This document shows positions 59,300 to 64,000 of a stretch of DNA of 64,000 nucleotides, piece by piece. Under the pieces are notes generated by a model that saw only the letters and a program-made list of their open reading frames with translations, did not search any database and was not told the origin of the DNA. This DNA comes from Tritrichomonas musculus (taxonomy: Eukaryota; Parabasalia; Tritrichomonadida; Tritrichomonadidae). A program made the position numbers and the translations under genes. The stretch spans positions 1,922,001 to 1,986,000 of the forward strand of contig JAPFFF010000015.1 in the NCBI GenBank assembly GCA_039105265.1, in the 5' to 3' direction. How positions within the stretch are numbered: position 1 is the stretch's first letter; the number at the start of each line of letters is the position of its first letter.

Positions 59300-60604
59300 T
59301 TATTTTGACTGCTTGCTTGCTGGCAGTTTAGCAAGTTCAGCACGTGATTTTTCAATCATTTCATCTCTTTTTTGCTGCTCTAACTGGAATTCATCGATAT
59401 TATCCATAATACTATCCCTCATTTCGATTAAAGTAGATATAATTTCATTATTTTCTGTTTTTTTAGTTTTAATCTCTCTTTCAATTGGACTCAGCTTTTT
59501 TATAACAGAACCACTAGGCAGGTTTAGTCCAAGGCTTTCTAATTCAAGTGATAAGCGTTGGTCGAAAGAGAGTGCCATATATGTCTCTGATTCTATTTGA
59601 GGTAATAATGCAAAACAAGTAATTGGAACCGGTTCTCTATGCTTTTGGGTAGAATCATCATTTTCTTTCGTTTTAAGTTCATTATTTTGGCTTGGTGAAG
59701 ATATAGGAGAATTTGAATTTTGAGCAGGTATATTATCAAGTTCAATGAAAGAATTAATTAAATAATGAAAACAACTAAAACTTCGTTTTTGCACAGCTTC
59801 CACTTGAAAAGGAATTTGAGCATTTTTCCAAAAGTCAGAGATATCATTTGCATCAGGAGGTGGCGCAGGAACTTTAAGCATTTTTTTACCAGGACGTACA
59901 TATTCATTCATTCTCACACTCCAATGGACAGGATTAACATCATTTTGAACATCTTTTTCTCTAGCCTTTCTTTTTTCAACTATATCGTCAATTATGGAGA
60001 ATAATTTACGATATTCTTCTTTTGATGGAAGTTTCTGAAAAAATGGCTCAGCTTTATACCAAACACTGCTTTTATTTACTTTGTCGGTTACTGGTCGCGA
60101 AGGCTTTTCATTTCCAGTACTCTTTGATACGTTCTTTTTATCATGATGTCTGCTTTGAGTAGTCGTTTGATTATTGTTTAACTTTTCAAGTTTTATTGGT
60201 GGATTTTGAATTAAAGGAGTTTCGTGCTGAATTCTTTGCTGCAATCTATCTTTTGGGATTACTGGATTCGTTGGCTTACTTGGCGGATTTTGGTTACGTA
60301 TCTGCGGGACTAAATTATTTGGTAATGCCTGCCTTTTAAGTTTCTGATTGGCTTGCTTTTTTTCTAGAAGTTTGTCTAATATAGGCTTATATGTGTCTTT
60401 AAAGGTAACATATTTATGCTGGAGCTCTTTCTCAAGCTTTATACTATCTTCGAGCATTAAATTAATTTCTTCAGCAGTTGGGGTTGAAGTTAATTGAGGA
60501 TTTGCACCATGCTGCTCAAGAAAACGGCAATTTTCATTCTTTGAAAAATCAACACAAAAATCTAACGCGTTAATATTTTGTTCATGGCCAGATGAGTATT
60601 TCAT
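59300..60604 (-). CDS. Unrecognised nuclear-type protein, Ada3-like C-terminus (candidate)
   Basis: The 434-residue protein (ATG at 60604) has a helical N-terminus, a Pro/Asn/Gln-rich basic middle and conserved-looking islands: WYKAEPFFQKLPSKEEYRKL, PVHWSVRMNEYVRPGKKML. Its C-terminus reads SFDQRLSLELESLGLNLP, then an acidic-basic helix set ending LEQQKRDEMIEKSRAEL. That order (a helix RI..EL...GL, a spacer, then long helices starting with an I-x-x-x-L-x-x-x pattern) resembles the C-terminal domain of the SAGA/ADA subunit Ada3/Ngg1. This is weak pattern evidence. It is divergent from a Bre1-like gene with about 210 bp between starts. Confidence 0.4.
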   Translation of the reverse strand: MKYSSGHEQNINALDFCVDFSKNENCRFLEQHGANPQLTSTPTAEEINLMLEDSIKLEKELQHKYVTFKDTYKPILDKLLEKKQANQKLKRQALPNNLVPQIRNQNPPSKPTNPVIPKDRLQQRIQHETPLIQNPPIKLEKLNNNQTTTQSRHHDKKNVSKSTGNEKPSRPVTDKVNKSSVWYKAEPFFQKLPSKEEYRKLFSIIDDIVEKRKAREKDVQNDVNPVHWSVRMNEYVRPGKKMLKVPAPPPDANDISDFWKNAQIPFQVEAVQKRSFSCFHYLINSFIELDNIPAQNSNSPISSPSQNNELKTKENDDSTQKHREPVPITCFALLPQIESETYMALSFDQRLSLELESLGLNLPSGSVIKKLSPIEREIKTKKTENNEIISTLIEMRDSIMDNIDEFQLEQQKRDEMIEKSRAELAKLPASKQSK

Positions 60605-60815
60605 AAAATAATGTTTTTATAAAAGAGATAAGCAGGAGCTTTTTTAGGAAACCGTTTAATCCTTCACAATCCAAAATTTCCAAAATTTTTATTTCAACAT
60701 TCAACAATAAAAACAAAGTCATATAATAAAGTTAAATAACATGTTCTAGTATAAATATAGAATTTTAGAAAAATTTTGATTTTTCAGGGCATTTTTGGCC
60801 GATAAAACATATAAA
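60605..60815. promoter_or_regulatory. Shared upstream region of two divergent genes
   Basis: About 210 bp separate the ATG at 60604 (minus) and the ATG at 60816 (plus). The region is AT-rich and must contain both promoters. I could not place a trichomonad initiator with confidence. Confidence 0.45.
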
Positions 60816-62624
60816 ATGAGAAAGGAATCACACTCTGCTTTTTTTGATATAAACTCCAAACTCCAAAAACGACTTGACCAACTTGAAGATACGAATTACG
60901 ATATATGCCAACGTTCTCAAGGTTTTGCTACTCTAAATTCAACTATTCTATCTTTTTTATCACAACTTCAACGTATTGCGAATGATGAAAAAATTTTATT
61001 TATTCAAACGAATTACATAAATAAAAACAATGACATCGAAAACAATTCAATGCTAAAATATGGTAAGATTTTCAAAACCAAAAAAGATTTTATTTTTAAT
61101 TACTCCCAACTTTCTCAAAATTTATCGGAATTTATATCATCGTTTGCATGCAAGTCCTTGTGCGATGAGTACACAACTTCAAAAGTTCAAGAAATTCGGA
61201 AAAAATTTTTCACAATATCAGAAGAGATGAAGGACATGAACTATCGAGTTAAATTCAATTACTATATTCAAGCAATACCAAATCACTTACCAAATTCAAT
61301 TTTTGTTGAATTTCACAAACTAAAAACCCAACTTGAAGCATCTCACTTTGTTCAAAAAATTAATGAAAGTTCAAGCTATAATAACGAAAATCTCGAATCA
61401 TTAAATAAATTCTATATATCGCTTGAGCCAATTAGGGATCGCCTTTTAGAAAATTTTTCATCGTTGAAATCAACGCAAGATGGATCCAAAATTTATCAAA
61501 AAAATCCAAGTCCACAAATACTTAGAACTTATTCAGATTTTAATAAGTACAAAAAAATCAACTCAAATCTTAAAAAAGCATTTGACACACTTTTTACTAA
61601 ATTACGACCTTACTATGTTAAAATTCAGAGAAAACAACAACAAATCAACATACTTGTTAGTGATTTAGCCAATATATCATCAGATATGTATAAAACTCTA
61701 AAATGTCTTGAAGATGAAACAAATAGATATACGCATATCGAATGCATATATCGAAAGATATCAGTTATTGATAATTCACATATATCATATGAGAATTTTT
61801 TTGAACCAAAATCGTACACAAAATATATTTTAAAGTTTATTGATGAAGAAAAAGTTTTCTTTAAGGAGGTTGATACTCGTATTAAGTATTCAAAAAATCA
61901 AACAAATCAACCATCAGTTTCTGCGTCAGTTGTTGTTACTGATAATGCTGAAAACAGTTTATCTATTGTTCATCAGCAAGAATTACTTGATGTGTTTACT
62001 GGATTTCACAATTCGATAATCAAAATGATTAAAAGATTTGACGATAAAAAGATTTTTGACGAACTTGAGGAAAGATTAAAAAAGAAAAAGAAACTCGAAG
62101 CTGATTTTCCAACAAAATATCCTCGAGCTAATTCAGCTCCAAAAACGAAATTATTAATTGAAAGAAAAAATTTTGAAGACACAAGAACAAGCGTAAACTG
62201 TGGGTTTGAGTGTATAAATACTGATATTGTACGAACTATTTCCGAATTACCAAGAATTGAAGCAGCAACATCCGCATTCACTGCTATTTCTAACTTGTTT
62301 AAAGCAGAAGAAACAAATTTTGAAAATGTTTTTATTGCGCCAGCTTCTTGTGAATGGGCAAATCAAGTTGCAGAAGAATTTAAACTAATAATTCAAAATA
62401 AAAAAAATGAAATCGAAAAAGTGAAAAAACAATACGAAATTGAAAAGAAAAAGAAAGAATACGCAAATTGCCGCCATCCAAAAACAATTTGTTTGGCTTC
62501 TTGCGGACACACTTTTTGTGACAGATGTTTGAATCTTGAACTGCTAAATGAAAATTCACATTATTTTTGTCCAAAATGCCAGAAAGAATTCTCACAAAAT
62601 GATATTATTCCAATTAAATGGTGA
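60816..62624 (+). CDS. Coiled-coil RING E3 ubiquitin ligase, Bre1-like
   Basis: I start at the ATG at 60816 (MRKESHSAFFDINSKLQKRL); the frame is open a few codons upstream without an ATG. The 602-residue product is almost entirely helical or coiled coil (NDISQRSQGF..., LLIERKNFEDTRTSVNC) and ends in a RING: NCRHPKTICLASCGHTFC, DRCLNLELL, then FCPKCQKEFSQNDIIPIKW. Bre1/RNF20 proteins, which ubiquitinate histone H2B with Rad6, have just this build: long coiled coils and a C-terminal RING finishing CPKC..F...D...I. The first zinc pair is odd, with C-x6-C in place of C-x2-C. Other coiled-coil RING ligases remain possible. Its divergent neighbour may be an Ada3-like factor, so the two may share chromatin work. 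Confidence 0.6.
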   Translation: MRKESHSAFFDINSKLQKRLDQLEDTNYDICQRSQGFATLNSTILSFLSQLQRIANDEKILFIQTNYINKNNDIENNSMLKYGKIFKTKKDFIFNYSQLSQNLSEFISSFACKSLCDEYTTSKVQEIRKKFFTISEEMKDMNYRVKFNYYIQAIPNHLPNSIFVEFHKLKTQLEASHFVQKINESSSYNNENLESLNKFYISLEPIRDRLLENFSSLKSTQDGSKIYQKNPSPQILRTYSDFNKYKKINSNLKKAFDTLFTKLRPYYVKIQRKQQQINILVSDLANISSDMYKTLKCLEDETNRYTHIECIYRKISVIDNSHISYENFFEPKSYTKYILKFIDEEKVFFKEVDTRIKYSKNQTNQPSVSASVVVTDNAENSLSIVHQQELLDVFTGFHNSIIKMIKRFDDKKIFDELEERLKKKKKLEADFPTKYPRANSAPKTKLLIERKNFEDTRTSVNCGFECINTDIVRTISELPRIEAATSAFTAISNLFKAEETNFENVFIAPASCEWANQVAEEFKLIIQNKKNEIEKVKKQYEIEKKKKEYANCRHPKTICLASCGHTFCDRCLNLELLNENSHYFCPKCQKEFSQNDIIPIKW

Positions 62625-63159
62625 TATTGTTATATTTTTTTCAGTTTAAAAATAATATTAACAATAATCTAAAATTATAGACTTGTATTAATAAAAATAT
62701 TTGTTTACCTGATTAATCACTGCTTTTTCAATTTTTTTATCTTTAATGCGTATGCAAAAAGAAAATTCCCTAATCTTATTATTTGTATATGAAATAAAAA
62801 AACATTTTAAAATCAATATAATCATCTTAATAAATAAATTATTTGAATACTAAATCTAATGCTCATATTACCTTTTTGAACTCACTATTTCATTTTGTTC
62901 AATTATATATTTAAAAAAACATTTTGAAATATTATTAATCTAAAAAAAGCAGATTGATTATTTAGTTACAACCATTTAAAATATTGTGGTTCCAAATTTG
63001 AAGAACAAATTTTTTAGAGATATCATTATGAGTATGTATGATAACCATCAAATAATTCAAAAAAATAAAATAAAAGCAATATTTAAAATCTATAATTTAA
63101 GTCTAACATAAAAAATAAAACAAACAAACAAACAAATAAAAAAAAAAAAAAACATTCCA
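62625..63159. other. Convergent intergenic region
   Basis: About 535 bp between the 3' ends of the RING gene and the last gene. It is AT-rich with a short aaac repeat (caaacaaacaaacaaat) and an A run near 63138-63152. No gene or RNA seen. Confidence 0.5.
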
Positions 63160-64000
63160 TCAAGTTGAGAATTTTTTGATAGAGCCAGGATGCACCAAAG
63201 ATTCCACAACTTTGCTTACGTAAGCAGGATATCCAATTGGTGAATCACACGCCTGAAGTATCATGTTATTTAGGAACAATTTATTATATTGAATTGACAT
63301 TCTTTCAGATTCAGTGTTTCCGTAAAATAGGATGTCCATTACATCATTTGCCCATAATGCTCTGATCCATTCATGATTAATCTTTAAGACGTCCCATTTA
63401 ACTTTATTTCTGGAGAATCTTATAATTACATCTTCATTATTAATTTTATCAAGGATGATAATTTTCTTTCTTTTGTCAAATTTATTAATATTCTCATTTT
63501 TGTCAATTTCATTTTCAGAACTTTTTGAAGAATGAGAAGAAATTTGAGGTGACGATGATGAAGATGAATCTTGACTATTTTCAACTCCTAGAAAAGTTGA
63601 TCGATAAATTGGTGAATTTATCGTCGTTATTATGTAAGTTTCACAAACTTCATCGATGAAATCGCTGATTTCTTCGATATTTTGAGTATCATCAAGAAGT
63701 CCACTTGATGCAAGAAAACTAGCAACAACTCCAATTCGAATAGTTGGCAATATAAAGTCATCAAAAATAATTGGATAATTATATATCCACTGAAACTCAT
63801 CTCGAAAGATGACGCGGCCATTGAAAAAGTCGACAACATTTAAAGTGGATGGTACATTTGGATCTGTATCATTTTTACCAACAATGAAGTTCCCTGATTC
63901 GTCAAGAATTGATGTGCATACCATGACAAAAAGTCCAAAAAGAAGGCCAATTTCATCATCATTAAGTGAACAACTTTCTTTAAGGAGGTCGTTAATTATT
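63160..64000 (-). CDS. Unrecognised protein, C-terminal part (runs off right edge)
   Basis: The frame is open from the right window edge to the stop at 63160. An internal ATG at 63924 is not necessarily the start, since about 25 in-frame codons precede it (INDLLKESCSLNDDEIGLLF). The visible part has a folded region (LNVVDFFNGRVIFRDEFQW, FILPTIRIGVVASFLASSGL), a Ser/Asn/Lys-rich linker (SSSSSSPQISSHSSKSS) and a second folded region (RFSRNKVKWDVLKINHEWI). No family is recognised. The conserved-looking islands and unbroken frame argue it is a real gene. Confidence 0.65.
   Translation of the reverse strand, partial: IINDLLKESCSLNDDEIGLLFGLFVMVCTSILDESGNFIVGKNDTDPNVPSTLNVVDFFNGRVIFRDEFQWIYNYPIIFDDFILPTIRIGVVASFLASSGLLDDTQNIEEISDFIDEVCETYIITTINSPIYRSTFLGVENSQDSSSSSSPQISSHSSKSSENEIDKNENINKFDKRKKIIILDKINNEDVIIRFSRNKVKWDVLKINHEWIRALWANDVMDILFYGNTESERMSIQYNKLFLNNMILQACDSPIGYPAYVSKVVESLVHPGSIKKFST

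Noticed and set aside
1-64000. CRISPR arrays, rRNA or tRNA genes, prokaryotic operators and riboswitches
   Set aside because: None was seen. The only regular short-repeat arrays are the 19-bp Polinton minisatellite and the in-gene 24-bp repeat, neither of which has unique spacers.

Overview
The window looks like nuclear DNA of a parabasalid protist, most likely Tritrichomonas or a close relative. The reasons are very AT-rich intergenic DNA, intronless host genes, short AT-rich leaders, and a transposon load that includes a Maverick/Polinton element. Species assignment is inference from composition and gene families; no search was run.

Host genes sit at the two ends. On the left (1-10608, all on the minus strand) are the N-terminal piece of a heterotrimeric G-protein alpha subunit, a Vps16-type HOPS/CORVET subunit carrying a very large Lys/Glu/Asp/Gly-rich insert, and a USP7-like deubiquitinase. 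On the right (53587-64000) are a nucleotide-sugar dehydrogenase, a redox-inactive PDI/thioredoxin-like protein, a DENN-domain protein, an Ada3-like candidate, a RING E3 resembling Bre1, and the 3' part of an unrecognised gene. The Ada3-like and Bre1-like genes are divergent and share a short upstream region.

Between them lies about 43 kb of mobile DNA. The stretch 12.9-22.2 kb is a graveyard of DNA transposons. It holds a TTAA-flanked MITE, a complete but decayed Mutator-like element (13373-15623), two Tc1/mariner-like transposase pseudogenes with Myb/SANT-like DNA-binding segments, a MULE-type MITE with a clean 10-bp target duplication (20071-20476) and a hAT remnant.

From 22788 to 48295 is a Polinton/Maverick of about 25.5 kb with terminal inverted repeats of about 232 bp. 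Recognisable parts are an rve-type integrase, a packaging ATPase, an adenovirus-type cysteine protease, a major capsid protein candidate, a protein-primed family B DNA polymerase, candidate minor capsid proteins, an HNH endonuclease, two large related fibre-like proteins and several small unknown proteins. The two inverted repeats look identical over roughly their outer 210 bp and the reading frames are open, so it looks whole and young.

The stretch 48.3-53.5 kb has no convincing host gene. It holds hairpins, homopolymer runs, a TIR-bounded element with another MITE inside it, a second copy of the MULE-type MITE and a 160-bp MITE. Several ORFs open with TTG or GTG in simple six-frame reading; for these I moved the start to the first ATG.
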